Source of the DNA: Semisulcospira habei
Taxonomy: Eukaryota; Mollusca; Gastropoda; Semisulcospiridae
Direction of reading: 5' to 3'
NCBI GenBank assembly: GCA_036245525.1
Contig: BTPG01000004.1
Coordinates: 229,246,153 to 229,310,152 of the forward strand
DNA length: 64,000 bases
Shown: piece by piece, positions 9,317-20,029 of the stretch
Layout of the letters: each line of letters starts with the position of its first letter
Position numbering within the stretch: position 1 is the stretch's first letter
Program-made: the position numbers and the translations under genes
The notes under the pieces: model-generated
Seen by the model: the letters and a program-made list of their open reading frames with translations, nothing else
What the model was told of the DNA's origin: nothing
Databases searched by the model: none

Positions 9317-11749
9317 ATGTTTCCAGAGGTGACTATCGCTGTTGGCAGGACGCACTGGCGGTGCCTGACATGCAAGTTGCTAAACAATCGTGTGGTGAGC
9401 ATCGACCAGCATATCAAGTCAAAACATTCCAGTTTACAAGGAACCACAAAACAGAGCGGGATAAGCAAGTCAGCTGTGCATGAAAGTAACAGCTACAGTG
9501 ATGGCGAGATCGAGACTGCCTTGGGTCATATCTGTACTCTTGCCCAAAAAGTCGGTTCAGCACCAGCTGGACATTCATCCTGTGCAAAGAGAAAATCTAG
9601 GCGACCTGTCAAACGTGTTGATAGGTTTCGTCTGCAGGCTACAAAGCAGGATCAGATCAGAAAGCGTGTGAGCAAAAAGTATGGAGAAGAAGACACCAAA
9701 GATGAGCAAATATTTGAGAGCGGAAATAACACTGATAGTGATACTGATTCCCTGCAAGGTTTCGGCCACAGTAAGAAGCCGTTGGTGCACTTTGACCCCC
9801 ATGTACTCGCAGCTGCCGCTGCTAACAGTGCCGGTGCTGGTATAAACAAGGAGGTAAAGACAGAAAAACGTAAGAGTGCAAGTAAGAATGTTAGGAAAAA
9901 GAGAAAAGAGACCAAACAGGACCCAGAGACGATAGTTGTAAAGAAGCGTACTCGTGTTGACTTTAAGCCAGGGAGGTTGGCTGTAAAACGCAGAGATGTG
10001 TTGGACAGTGAGAAGAAAGTCATTATTGAGAGTTACATGGTTTCTGTGGAAACTGCAGGTACATGTAGTTTGATGGAAACTTCTAGCAAGCCTACACAAC
10101 AGCCACCCGTCCGAATGCAAACAGAAGATACGAGGGAAGCCAGTGGTGATCAAGCTAGTATACAGGCCAATGACTTCATGCAAAAGCTGCAGTTAGTAAA
10201 TGCACGGGCTTCATCTTTACCTCAGGGGCTACATGACCTGACAGGGACAAAGGCAAGAAATAGAACAAGCTTGCAGTTGGACTCTGAGCGCATTCAGCGG
10301 GCAGATTTCACTAGTCAGCCTGAGATTGAAAACTCACACTCGGACACAGCTTTTATGAGTGCAAAAATGCCAAAGGTTACGCCACAGACTGATGACCCTA
10401 ATGACATGACAGAGATAATGACACATAACGCTCGGACAGCAAGTGACAGCCAGCTACCTGCATGTGGTTTTCACACGTCTGATTTGCATCAACTTTCTAC
10501 AGTAAATGCAACACAAGCACACAAACGTGAGACCAACCCGCCTCAGATTTTTAACTGCACAATTTGTTCTGCAAAATTCTCTTGCCTGGAGAGCTTTTCC
10601 ATGCATGAAAGTGAGGTGGCTGCATATGGCGTCACACAGTGCAAAAAGTGTACTAAAAGTTTTCACGGTGTACATCTGCTAAATGTGCACGTATTTGGGG
10701 AACATGAGGTCAAAAAGAAAGGCTTTTGCTTTGAGTGTGGTCAGGTCTTTGATAGCATGGAAAAGCTTGAAAGGCACTGTTACAGTCACGTTCTAAAAAG
10801 AGAGTGCCCCCTCACAGAGATGAGATTTCATGAATGTAAGATCTGCAGCAGAGAAACTCTGGGAGAATTCGCTGTCATGCAAAGTCATTACAATAAAGTC
10901 CACAAGGCTAATCTCTGTTTTGACTGTTACATTAGTTCTGATGTTGTTTATTTCATAGACCCTGCAAAAAACAAAGAACACAAACAGACTCATGAAAAAG
11001 TGTGTACTCTTTGTTCACAAGAGTTTACGTCGAGAGAAGGGCAGCTTTCTCACTACTTTGACCACTGCAACAGCCTGGTGGAGATGGAAAATGGGTCAGG
11101 AAGGATATGCGACAAATGTGGCCAGTGGTGCGCGAATCGACTTACGATCACAGTGCATGAGAAGTGGCACAAACTCCAAAAGGCAAAAGAGAGACGAGCC
11201 AAAGATGCTGAGGAAAGATTCACATGTCTTCAGTGTGACAAAGTGTATAACAGCCAAAAAACTTTGAACTGGCATATAAACATTGCCCATGGTCAAAACA
11301 GAATTTACAAGTTCCGATGCGAGTTCTGTGGTAAGGGAGTGGACTGTAAAGTGCATCTTCAGGACCACATCGCCCTGCACCACCTTGGCGTTAAACGCTA
11401 TGCCTGCGAATACTGCGATCAGCGCTTTGTTTGCCGCCCCACTCTCCGACGGCATGTATTGAAGGAACATGAGAAGGACAAACAGTATCGGTGTGAGTTT
11501 TGTGGAGAGAGTTTCTGTGATAAATCCAAACTGCAGGGACATACCTATATTCATACGGGAAAGGCTAGATTCGTGTGTGAGCATTGCGGTAAAGGTTGTC
11601 ACACACGTTCAACGTTCAAAATCCACATGGCGGTACATGCAGCAACAAGAGACTTTGTGTGTCAACGCTGTGGTCAGGCCTATAAGCGCAAGTCTCATCT
11701 GGCAAAGCATCTCCGGAGCTGTGTGAAGTCGGAGCCCTCGTGTTCCTAA
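9317..11749 (+). CDS. Multi-C2H2 zinc-finger protein, 810 aa
   Basis: The protein is probably a nuclear DNA-binding factor; its targets are unknown. Residues 1-40 include an atypical finger (CLTCK ... HIKSKH). Residues about 85-230 are Lys/Arg-rich with likely nuclear localisation stretches (KRKSRRPVKR, VRKKRKETK). Residues 230-405 are low-complexity with no domain seen. From about residue 412 to the end there are roughly 12 C2H2 fingers, the last five close to canonical (CEFCGKG, CEYCDQRF, CEFCGESF, CEHCGKG, CQRCGQAY). TGEKP-type linkers are mostly absent. The ATG at 9317 follows an in-frame TAG at 9296. A T-tract with TTAG at 9270 and TTTGCAG at 9277 looks like a splice acceptor, so a 5' UTR exon probably lies upstream. 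No frameshift is seen. A minisatellite starts about 30 bases past the stop. Confidence 0.9.
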   Translation: MFPEVTIAVGRTHWRCLTCKLLNNRVVSIDQHIKSKHSSLQGTTKQSGISKSAVHESNSYSDGEIETALGHICTLAQKVGSAPAGHSSCAKRKSRRPVKRVDRFRLQATKQDQIRKRVSKKYGEEDTKDEQIFESGNNTDSDTDSLQGFGHSKKPLVHFDPHVLAAAAANSAGAGINKEVKTEKRKSASKNVRKKRKETKQDPETIVVKKRTRVDFKPGRLAVKRRDVLDSEKKVIIESYMVSVETAGTCSLMETSSKPTQQPPVRMQTEDTREASGDQASIQANDFMQKLQLVNARASSLPQGLHDLTGTKARNRTSLQLDSERIQRADFTSQPEIENSHSDTAFMSAKMPKVTPQTDDPNDMTEIMTHNARTASDSQLPACGFHTSDLHQLSTVNATQAHKRETNPPQIFNCTICSAKFSCLESFSMHESEVAAYGVTQCKKCTKSFHGVHLLNVHVFGEHEVKKKGFCFECGQVFDSMEKLERHCYSHVLKRECPLTEMRFHECKICSRETLGEFAVMQSHYNKVHKANLCFDCYISSDVVYFIDPAKNKEHKQTHEKVCTLCSQEFTSREGQLSHYFDHCNSLVEMENGSGRICDKCGQWCANRLTITVHEKWHKLQKAKERRAKDAEERFTCLQCDKVYNSQKTLNWHINIAHGQNRIYKFRCEFCGKGVDCKVHLQDHIALHHLGVKRYACEYCDQRFVCRPTLRRHVLKEHEKDKQYRCEFCGESFCDKSKLQGHTYIHTGKARFVCEHCGKGCHTRSTFKIHMAVHAATRDFVCQRCGQAYKRKSHLAKHLRSCVKSEPSCS

Positions 11750-11779
11750 TCATAATGTGCTTGGGCTGGCTGTCAACAC

Positions 11780-12153
11780 ACTATCACTTGTATCAGTGGC
11801 AGGGTGACCCCAGTACACAAGGTCCTCAGGCCCACTGCAGCCATCATGGGCCCCAAAGACATTTACCTTGTTGTATCAGTGGCAGTGTGACCCCAGTACA
11901 CAAGGTCCTCAGGCCCACTGCAGCCATCATGGGCCCTAAGACATTTACCTTGTAATTGTATCAGTGGCAGTGTGACCCCAGTACACAAGTTCCTCAGGCC
12001 CACTGCAGCCATCACGGGCCCTAAGACATTTACCTTGTATCAGTGGCAGTGTGACCCCAGTACACAAGGTCCTCAGGCCCACTGCAGCCATCATGGGCCC
12101 TAAGACATTTACCTTGTAATTGTATCAGTGGCAGTGTGACCCCAGTACACAAG
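11780..12153 (+). repeat. 79-bp minisatellite, first block
   Basis: Between four and five copies of a 79-bp unit containing CAGTGGCAGTGTGACCCCAG, CACAAGGTCCTCAGGCCC and CTAAGACATTTACC. The block is interrupted at 12153 by a DNA transposon and resumes at 13083 in the same register. Confidence 0.95.
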
Positions 12154-13082
12154 GGGTGGGTTGCATATGCTTGCTTAGCGCGCAGATTTCTTGCTTAGCA
12201 CTAAGTTCACAAGCTTAGCTGAAAATGTGCGTTGCATGAGCGTGCTTATCTGCTGGACCGAGCTTAGTGGCGTGCTTAATTCTAAGGACGGTCCCCCCCC
12301 CCCCCCACCCCCGTGCGTAGCGGCGTGCTTAGCTGAGGAAGAGTTCTTAGCTGCCGTGTTAACGCGAGAACGGAAATGTGAATTCACTCTCTTAAACCTT
12401 GTGGCAGAAACAGCCTTCCATCTAGGATAGAGAAGGAGGAACACGAAATGTACGTGGGAACGCACGGACCCCCCACCCAGCCTCGTCTCACGGACATCTG
12501 GGAGCATAACTGATTCAACTGACCCTGCACACCGATGGGTATAACCCAACACCAGCCGTTGTCAGAGAAACATAGATCCTCATACTATGGGAGCCTACTA
12601 CACGGTAGTCCTTAACTCTAATGTACATCTACATTAGACTTGAGACATAGATCCTCATACTATGGGGCCTACACGGTACTCCTTAACTAATGTACGTCTA
12701 CATTAGACTGACAAGCAGGGTTGCCATGCACGAAAAATTTGCCATTCTTTCTCTCTTGACTTCTTGTTTTCCATCGCCGCCATTTCACCGGCGTTTTGTC
12801 TACTTCGTTTCCGTTAGGTCAGAAGAAGCGAAAACCGTGCGTTTTTATTGGCCGATTTCTACAATCTATGAGTATGATGACGTAGGGGAGAACCCCACCA
12901 TAAGCTATAATAAATAACCTATCCCCGCTCGCTAAGAACTCGTTCGGAGCTACGCACATCGCTAAGTCGCTCCATGCAACAGAAAACACTCGCGCACTAA
13001 GCAAGAGCTTTACTAAGCAAGAAAGACCTTAAGTCAGCGAGCTTAACACACTATATTTAAGCACGCTACATGCAACCCACTC
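12154..13082 (+). mobile_element. 929-bp non-autonomous DNA transposon inside the minisatellite
   Basis: The insert starts GGGTGGGTTGCAT and ends ATGCAACCCACTC, giving a 13-bp inverted repeat with one mismatch. AAG flanks both sides (12151-12153 and 13083-13085) and occurs once in the uninterrupted monomer, so it is a 3-bp target duplication. GCTTAGC-type words recur near the left end and GCTAAG/ACTAAGC in the opposite sense near the right end, like subterminal transposase sites. The middle has a poly-C tract and a direct duplication around 12570-12710. A 3-bp duplication fits PIF/Harbinger, but no transposase is present to confirm it. Confidence 0.75.
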
Positions 13083-15000
13083 AAGGTCCTCAGGCCCACT
13101 GCAGCCATCATGGGCCTCAAGACATTTACCTTGTATCAGTGGCAGTGTGACCCCAGTACACAAGGTCCTCAGGCCCACTGCAGCCATCATGGGCCCTAAG
13201 ACATTTACCTTGTATTAGTGGCAGTGTGACCCCAGTACACAAGATCCTCAGGCCCACTGCAGCCATCATGGGCCCCAAGACATTTACCTTGTATCAGTGG
13301 CAGTGTGACCACAGTACACAAGGTCCTCGGGCCCACTGCAGCCATCACGGGCCCTAAGACATTTACCTTGTATCAGTGGCAGTGTGACCCCAGTACACAA
13401 GGTCCTCGGGCCCACTGCAGCCATCACGGGCCCTAAGACATTTACCTTGTATCAGTGGCAGTGTGACCCCAGTACACAAGGTCCTCAGGCCCACTGCAGC
13501 CATCATGGGCCCTAAGACATTTACCTTGTATCAGTGGCTGTGTGACCCCAGTACACAAGGTCCTCAGGCCCACTGCAGCCATCATGAGCCCTAAGACATT
13601 TACCTTGTATCAGTGGCAGTGTGACCCCAGTACACAAGGTCCTCAGGCCCACTGCAGCCATCATGGGCCCTAAGACATTTACCTTGTATCAGTGGCAGTG
13701 TGACCCCAGTACACAAGGTCCTCAGGCCCACTGCAGCCATCATGGGCCCTAAGACATTTACCTTGTATCAGTGGCAGTGTGACCCCAGTACACAAGGTCC
13801 TCAGGCCCACTGCAGCCATCATGGGCCCTAAGACATTTACCTTGTATCAGTGGCAGTGTGACCCCAGTACACAATGTCCTCAGGCCCACTGCAGCCATCA
13901 TGGACCCTAAGACATTTACCTTGTATCAGTGGCAGTGTGACCCAGTACACAAGGTCCTCAGGCCCACTGCAGCCATCACGGGCCCTAAGACATTTACCTT
14001 GTGGCAGTGTGACCTCAGTACACAAGGTCCTCAGGCCCACTGCAGCCATCACGGGCCCTAAGACATTTACCTTGTATCACTCACTATCAGTGGCAGTGTG
14101 ACCCCAGTACACAAGGTCCTCAGGCCCACTGCAGCCATCATGGGCCCCAAGACATTTACCTTGTATCAGTGGCAGTGTGACCCCAGTACACAAGGTCCTC
14201 AGGCCCACTGCAGCCATCATGTGCCCTAAGACATTTACCTTGTATCAGTGGCAGTGTGACCCCAGTACACAAGGTCCTCAGGCCCACTGCAGCCATCACG
14301 GGCCCTAAGACATTAACCTTGTATCACTCACTATCAGTGGCAGTGTGACCCCAGTACACAAGGTCCTCAGGCCCACTGCAGCCATCATGGGCCCTAAGAC
14401 ATTTACCTTGTATCAGTGGCAGTGTGACCCCAGTACACAAGGTCCTCAGGCCCACTGCAGCCATCATGGGCCCTAAGACATTTACCTTGTATCAGTGGCA
14501 GTGTGACCCCAGTACACAAGGTCCTCAGGCCCACTGCAGCCATCACGGGCCCTAAGACATTTACCTTGTATCACTCACTATCAGTGGCAGTGTGACCCCA
14601 GTACACAAGGTCCTCAGGCCCACTGCAGCCATCATGGGCCCTAAGACATTTACCTTGTATCACTCACTATCAGTGGCAGTGTGACCCCAGTACACAAGGT
14701 CCTCAGGCCCACTGCAGCCATCATGGGCCCTAAGACATTTACCTTGTATCACTCACTATCAGTGGCAGTGTGACCCCAGTACACAAGGTCCTCAGGCCCA
14801 CTGCAGCCATCATGGGCCCTAAGACATTTTATTTACCTTGTATCAGTGGCAGTGTGACCCCAGTACACAAGGTCCTCAGGCCCACTGCAGCCATCATGGG
14901 CCCTAAGACATTTACCTTGTATCAGTGGCAGGGTGACCCCAGTACACAAGGTCCTCAGGCCCACTGCAGCCATCACGGGCCCTAAGACATTTTTGCTGCT
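13083..15000 (+). repeat. 79-bp minisatellite, second block
   Basis: About 24 further copies of the 79-bp unit. Some carry a 10-base insertion (TCACTCACTA) making 89-bp units, mostly in the right half. CATCATGGGCCC versus CATCACGGGCCC is the commonest point variant and is interspersed. Frames that look coding are shared repeats, not genes. Confidence 0.95.
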
Positions 15001-15570
15001 GGGGACAGTCTTCAGTCCTGGAGACTTGATTCAGCCTTTTCAAAATCCTGCAAAGATGCTTTGTGTTAGGCTCTGACAACCCCATAAGCAAAGGCCCTGG
15101 GGCCCGCAACGGCCGCAGTGGGCCCAAAGACGTGTTGCTACTGGGGAAAAAGTAACAAAGTGCGTATGGACATTCTTAGTTGTTCGTGCTTTGTAACAGT
15201 GCAAAGCACAAGCTTTCCCTTTATATTTGTATTATTTTACGACCTTGTTCGGAGTCGGAATTATGCCTCATGATTGTGACAATACAGAAACGGCTACTGT
15301 GAGAAAATGAGCTTTGAACTTGAAGGCAGTTGAGTTGCAAATTAAAAGTCTAGGATTGTTACCACATTTATGTCACATTTAAAGCCGTGACATAATGTAG
15401 TAGACTTGCCAATATTATCATGTAAATAACTCAGTTTTTAGAATTTTGACTTGGGTCATTATTTTGTTCTTTTCTGCCGTCAGCTGAGCAACTTTGTCAC
15501 CTTTTTGTCAGAGCCTATCACATTAATTCAGCTTTTTATTTTAGACAGGACAGCCATTCAGCCAGCCCGT
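15001..15570. other. Degenerate minisatellite edge, then unique sequence
   Basis: Around 15078-15145 the sequence (GGCCCTGGGGCCCGC, GCAGTGGGCCCAAAGACG) looks like a very diverged monomer of the neighbouring array. The rest has no recognisable feature. Confidence 0.4.
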
Positions 15571-15574
15571 TCCA

Positions 15575-15648
15575 GCTGCAAGAGACATCAGCTGTCATGA
15601 GCAAGCATCGGCAGGGGCTCATGAAAGTTTATGTCTCTTGCTGGCCAT
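15575..15648. repeat. Foldback family E copy
   Basis: CAGCTGCAAGAGACATC and GTCATGAGC on the left are mirrored by GGGGCTCATGA and GTCTCTTGCTGG on the right. Confidence 0.55.
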
Positions 15649-15857
15649 GGTGGGGGGGTTGGGCGCATATTTAGTCCGTGGGCCGTTTTCAGTCATTTCA
15701 ATTTTTCGCTCTGTCTTTTAAATTCCCCTGTGAAACAGCAACGGACACGGCTTACTTGCACTACTGGTGGCTGCAAGCACACGAAGGTGACAAATGCACA
15801 CAGTGGAATCTGTCTGTAATGAGTTTGAGGGGCAGCATCGGTAATGACCTTCTTTTG

Positions 15858-16047
15858 TTAACTCTTTCAGCCCCGACACACCACAGCAAGACATGGGTCG
15901 AGCATGATAGTTCAAGGGTGGTGCCAGAATAGCTTGGCACCACCCTTGAACTATCATGCTCGATCTGTCTCTGGAATTGTAATACAATCCTTCAGATGGC
16001 AACTTCAAGATTGGGGGATTTCGGGCCTTGATGTAGAATGTGTTAAC
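15858..16047 (+). mobile_element. MITE family C
   Basis: Runs from TTAACTCTTTCAGCCCCGAC to TAGAATGTGTTAA. The hairpin core at 15909-15960 is shortened: the loop and inner GGCGCC are lost, leaving TGGTGCCAGAATAGCTTGG joined to CACCACCC. Confidence 0.8.
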
Positions 16048-16245
16048 AGCGCAAGAGAGCAACCAAAAACAGGAAGTTGCATCTTACTTGACAAGTGGAT
16101 ATATCTTGTGAATAGATCCGGTGATAAAATGTCACAACATTATATCTGATTTTTTTTAGGTGAGAGAGAATGGAACACATGTTTTGAGTTTTCAGATGAA
16201 TACATGTGAATAGTTCTCACCATTTACGATGACTGAGGTACACGG

Positions 16246-16457
16246 TAACCCTTATCATTCGGAACACACCAGTGTGTGAAATAAGTTGGACTAAAATAGT
16301 TCAAGGGTAGTGCCAGAATAGCTTGGCGCCTAGAGGCGCCAAGCTATTCTGGCACTACCCTTGAACTAATGCCGTTGGTCTATATTCTTATAAGTGTAAG
16401 TACTATATGGCAGTGTACAAAATGTAAAGCTTTTAGCCTCAATATGAGGTGGGTTAA
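16246..16457 (-). mobile_element. MITE family B, reverse orientation
   Basis: Starts TAACCCTTATCATTCGGAAC (the right end of the family) and ends with the inverted left arm, GAAGGT..AAAGCTTTTAGCCTC-like, at GGGTTAA. Core hairpin at 16297-16366 is almost perfect, with GGCGCCTAGAGGCGCC at the tip. Confidence 0.85.
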
Positions 16458-16582
16458 TGCCCCAAAATAAAAATGTATATTGATCATCTAGAAAATTGTT
16501 GACCACACCGTTGAAATGGTGACGGGAAGTATCTGAAAGTAAATTTCCTCTTACTTTTGTGTCAGAATGTTTCCAAGAATAT

Positions 16583-16801
16583 TTAACCCATTCAGCCCTG
16601 ATGCACTACAGCAGGAGATGGGTCGACCATGCTAATTCAAGAGAAGTGCCATATTAGCTTGGCGCCTGAAGGTGCCAGGCTAATCTGGCACTACCCTTGA
16701 ATTATGATGGTTGATCCATCTCCTGCAACAGGTGCGTAGTCAGATGACGCCTCCAAAATTTGGGAAATACATGCCGCACTGCGTCGGGCTGAATGAGTTT
16801 A
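16583..16801 (+). mobile_element. MITE family A
   Basis: TTAACCCATTCAGCCCTGAT to CGGGCTGAATGAGTTTA, with the core at 16638-16703. The terminal inverted repeat is about 16 bases. Confidence 0.85.
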
Positions 16802-16883
16802 TCTGCTAGGTGTTGATTGTAGAATCGCAAATTTATGCAGTGGCGGTGCATTTGATTGCAGCTTTGCCTCAGTTAAATGAAAT

Positions 16884-17040
16884 CCAGAAAAAAATGTGAC
16901 CCGCCAAGCATGTAAAATGCAGAGGAAAACCCAACGAAGAAAGAAACGTGCTTAGAAAAGACAGTTACAGCACAATTGTGTTGTACCTGTCTTTTGTAAG
17001 CGTGTTTCTTTCTCCATTGGGTTGTTCTCTCTGTTGAAAG
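16884..17040. mobile_element. Foldback family K copy
   Basis: GAAAGAAACGTGCTTAG and AAAAGACAGTTACAGCACAA on the left pair with TTGTGTTGTACCTGTCTTTT and AAGCGTGTTTCTTTCTC on the right, a stem of roughly 50 bp. The outer GCCAAGCATGTAAAATGCAG matches the copy at 17846. Confidence 0.75.
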
Positions 17041-17081
17041 AGAACAGTCTCTGCATAAGCGTCGAGGCAATGTTTTCTGAA

Positions 17082-17305
17082 TAACCCATATCCTACTGAG
17101 GCTAAAAGCTTCAAATTTGTACACGGCCATATACAGGCTACATTATAGTACTTACAGATAAGGATATAGACCGATAGCTTTAGTTCAAGGGTTGTGCCAG
17201 AATAGCTTGGCGCCTAGAGGCGCCAAGCTATTCTGTCACCACCCTTGAACTATTTTAGTCAAACTTATTTCACACACTGATGTTATTCTGAATGATAAGG
17301 GTTAA
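17082..17305 (+). mobile_element. MITE family B
   Basis: TAACCCATATCCTACTGAGG to TGAATGATAAGGGTTA, 224 bp, with core at 17187-17253. It lies 40 bases from the preceding K foldback. Confidence 0.85.
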
Positions 17306-17619
17306 GTCAAGGATTTCATCTCATGGAGTCATTTTGCAATTGAAAACAAATATTGATAAATGAAGGCTCTTGCACTTTTCTTGTGAGGTTAAAGTGTTAA
17401 TATGATAACGCTTTGGATATCGCTTCGGGAAGTTGTCCATCTCGCAGAACAATCATTGTGGTAGAAATCGTAACAGGTAAGGTAAAGAAATTCATTGTGG
17501 ATTGTGGTGCGTTTTGTACCACACATTTTGTAAATAATATTTATTCAGACTTTTTATTTTGTGTGCGTTTTGTTTTGCAGTCGACATGGTGATATGCTGC
17601 TTTAACCTCTTCACAAATT
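17306..17619. other. No recognisable gene
   Basis: Unique AT-rich sequence. Confidence 0.4.
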
Positions 17620-17735
17620 GACTGCCGGGCAAAGGCGAACGCCGCCCAGCTGCAAGGGACATAAACCCTCATGAGCCCCCGCAGTCGCATGGGGGGGGAG
17701 GGCACATGCGGATGTATATCTCTTCTTAGTCATGT
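17620..17735. repeat. Foldback family E copy, degraded
   Basis: GCCCAGCTGCAAGGGACATA and CCCTCATGAGCCCC are present. The right arm is replaced by a G run and GCACATGCGGATGTATATC. Confidence 0.5.
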
Positions 17736-17845
17736 GTTTTTTCTACCTGTCTTTGGTCTTTGGTCCTATGTAATCCCTGTTCTTCATGGCAGATGTCAGT
17801 CTGCGTGCAGAGGGTTCGTAAAATTAAAAATAATGCGCAGTCCAG

Positions 17846-17985
17846 ACCCAAATGGCGACTGCCAAGCGTGTAAAATGCAGAGAAGAACCCGACAGAGAAA
17901 GAAACACACTTAGAAAAGACAGTTACAACACAATTGTGTTGTAACCGTCATTTCTAAGCGTGTTTCTTTTCTGTTGGGTTCTTTT
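17846..17985. mobile_element. Foldback family K copy
   Basis: CAGACCCAAATGGCGACTGC, then AACCCGACAGAGAAAG and TTAGAAAAGACAGTTACAAC, meets its inverted complement around CAATTG at 17930. This copy preserves the outer end that the copies at 34.0-34.6 kb show at their right side (TTTGGGTCTGG). Confidence 0.75.
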
Positions 17986-18026
17986 GTGCAGTGGGTGCGG
18001 CGGCGAAGGGGTGAAAGCAGTCTGCT

Positions 18027-18107
18027 CCTTGGATTGCCGAAGTTTGCCAGTGCCCTTGGATTGCCGAAGTTTGCCAGTGCCCTTGGATTGCCGAAGTTTG
18101 CCAGTGC
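18027..18107 (+). repeat. Three perfect 27-bp direct repeats
   Basis: CCTTGGATTGCCGAAG followed by TTTGCCAGTGC occurs three times head to tail. An open frame runs through it (about 62 codons), but I recognise no domain, and there is no matching exon nearby. Confidence 0.85.
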
Positions 18108-18338
18108 GACGAGTTCTCCGCGTTGTCTTGCCTCATCTACGACTTTCCTTGCCTTTTGACAATCCGCAAGAGTGGACTTTTCCACGGCCTTTCGAGTGCA
18201 ACAGAAGGAACTCGTGGACACAGGAAAAGAGCAAGAACGCCTTTTATTGGACGGCATTCAAACGCCTTAATCCGTCGGCCCTTTTGTCCAGCCTTGTTGT
18301 AGCGTGAAGAGCATTGGAAAAGGAGATATTACCATCTG

Positions 18339-18532
18339 TCAACTCCTTTAGCCCCAAGACAAATTGTGGATGTGCTACATAACGACTGTGCCTGTTGCGG
18401 AAGGTGGATGGACCATGATAATTCAAGGGTAATGCCAGATTAGCTTGGCGCCTGAAGGCACCAAGCTAATCTGGCATTTCCCTTGAATTATCATGGTCCA
18501 TCCACCTCTTGCTGTTGGGGCTGAGTGGGTTT
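18339..18532 (-). mobile_element. MITE family A, reverse
   Basis: Left end TCAACTCCTTTAGCCCCAAG, right end GTTGGGGCTGAGTGGGTTT. Core at 18418-18492 with a few GGTAATG/CATTTCC variants on opposite arms. Confidence 0.8.
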
Positions 18533-18729
18533 CTGTTGATGCTGCAAAATACTTGCGGGAACAAGTCTAAGCCTGTGTGCTGACAGCTTTAGCCAAGTGA
18601 CTGGAGCTGACATCCCCTGTGTATATATTTTTTGCGATAATTGACATTTATATAATGCATTGTGACCCAGAAGTCGTGTGTGAAGCTTTTTTTTTTTTTT
18701 TCCCTCAGCCTTTCCTGTAAATACAGTGA

Positions 18730-18850
18730 TTAACTCCTTCAGGGCTGAGAAAAATTTAACACCACCCAGCTGCAAGAGGTGTAGATCCTCAGGGTGCCCC
18801 ACCCCCCTCAGGGTGCCCCCCCCCCCCCCCCCCCACCCCCCCCCCCCCCC
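18730..18850. repeat. Family E left arm plus poly-C
   Basis: TTAACTCCTTCAGGGCTGAG and CCCAGCTGCAAGAGGTGTAG then ATCCTCAGGGTGCCCC. The right arm is lost in a C tract. Confidence 0.5.
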
Positions 18851-18924
18851 TCCCTCTTGCTGACGGTACACCGCATTGAATCCATGTACCAGTGACATCG
18901 AGGTTTTTTTTTTTTGTCCGTGTC

Positions 18925-19138
18925 TTAACTCATTCTAGCCCAGACCCACCACAGCAAGATAAGGATCGACTATGATAGTTCAAGGGTGATGCCAGAATAG
19001 CTTGGCGCCTATGGGCGCCTAGCTATTCTGGCATCACCCTTGAACTATCATGGTCGATCTGTGTCCTGCACTGCAATGCAGTCTTCAGGGGACAACGGCA
19101 ACATTTGGGGATTTCGGTGACGGGGTAGAATGAGTTAA
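18925..19138 (+). mobile_element. MITE family C
   Basis: TTAACTCATTCTAGCCCAGA to GGGGTAGAATGAGTTAA. Core at 18976-19042. Its right TTAA (19135-19138) is also the left TTAA of the next element. Confidence 0.9.
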
Positions 19139-19353
19139 CTCTTTCAGCCAGACGGCCGTATTTCCCAAATTTTCGCAGGTGTCGTCTAACGACTATGCAC
19201 CAGTGGCAGGAGATTGGCCGACCATGATAATTCAAGGGCAGTGCTAGGTTAGCTTGGTGCCGACAGGCGCAAAGCTAATCTGGCACTGCCTTTGAATTAT
19301 CATGGTCGATCGACCCATCTCCTGCTGTAGGGTGTTGGCCCTGAATGGGTTAA
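19135..19353 (-). mobile_element. MITE family A, reverse, abutting a family C element
   Basis: TTAACTCTTTCAGCCAGACG to GGCCCTGAATGGGTTAA. Core at 19230-19300 with GTGCTAGG and GCGCAAAGC substitutions. Confidence 0.85.
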
Positions 19354-19641
19354 ATTAATGAAGATTGCAAACAGTCTGTCATGGCTGGCAGTACAAGGGT
19401 TATGACCTGATTTGTTTACTGTAGGCATTCTGGTGGGGGGAGGGGGGGGGGGGGTGCGGTGTCAGCAAGGAGCACATTTTCTATAGATGTTTGGCAATAC
19501 CTAGGAGTTCTGGCAGGATTCATGCTACTTTGAAACCAAATCAGCTGAAAAGTTTGCATCGGGTCCCAAATTTTTCGTAAAACTTGTTATGGGTCAGTTT
19601 GTAACCAAAGTGATACACTGTCAGGAGCAGGACACTCTCCA

Positions 19642-19855
19642 TTAACGCATTCTGCTCAGCGACACACCACAGCAAAATAGGGCCTCGACTATGATAGTTC
19701 AAGGGTGGTGGCAGAATAGCTTGGCGCCTATAGGCCAAGCTATTCTGCCACCACCCTTGAACTATCATGGTCGATCTGTCTCCTGAATTGTAATGCAGTC
19801 CTCAGAGGATAACTCCAAAATGTGTGTATTCTGTGCTTCGGGCACAATGTGTTAA
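19642..19855 (+). mobile_element. MITE family C
   Basis: TTAACGCATTCTGCTCAGCG to GGGCACAATGTGTTAA. Core at 19696-19762 has TGGTGGCAG on the left and the complementary CTGCCACCA on the right, so the stem changed on both arms together. Confidence 0.85.
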
Positions 19856-20029
19856 CGTTTGTTTTGAAGCAAAAATACCTATTGGTTGTATACATGTACC
19901 ATTTGGTAAACATGGACGTTTGGAGCAGACCTTTTTTTTACTTAATTGATTTTTGCTGAAGACTTTTTTTTTACTTTGACAAATTTATTAACCTTCCCCA
20001 TACACCCTGGGTAAAAAAATCCCTACACT

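Noticed and set aside
9575..10183. 202-codon minus-strand frame and similar minus-strand frames to 11602
   Set aside because: Antisense shadows of the zinc-finger coding exon.
11740..15127. Repeated 70-codon frames with VHKVLRPTAAIMGPKTF
   Set aside because: Translation of the 79-bp minisatellite; stops appear as the 79-bp period shifts frame.
17960..18307. Open frame of 115 codons and a second frame with QQKELVDTGKEQERLLLDG
   Set aside because: It looked exon-like, but no domain, no consistent splice sites and no partner exon were found; part is the 27-bp triplicate.
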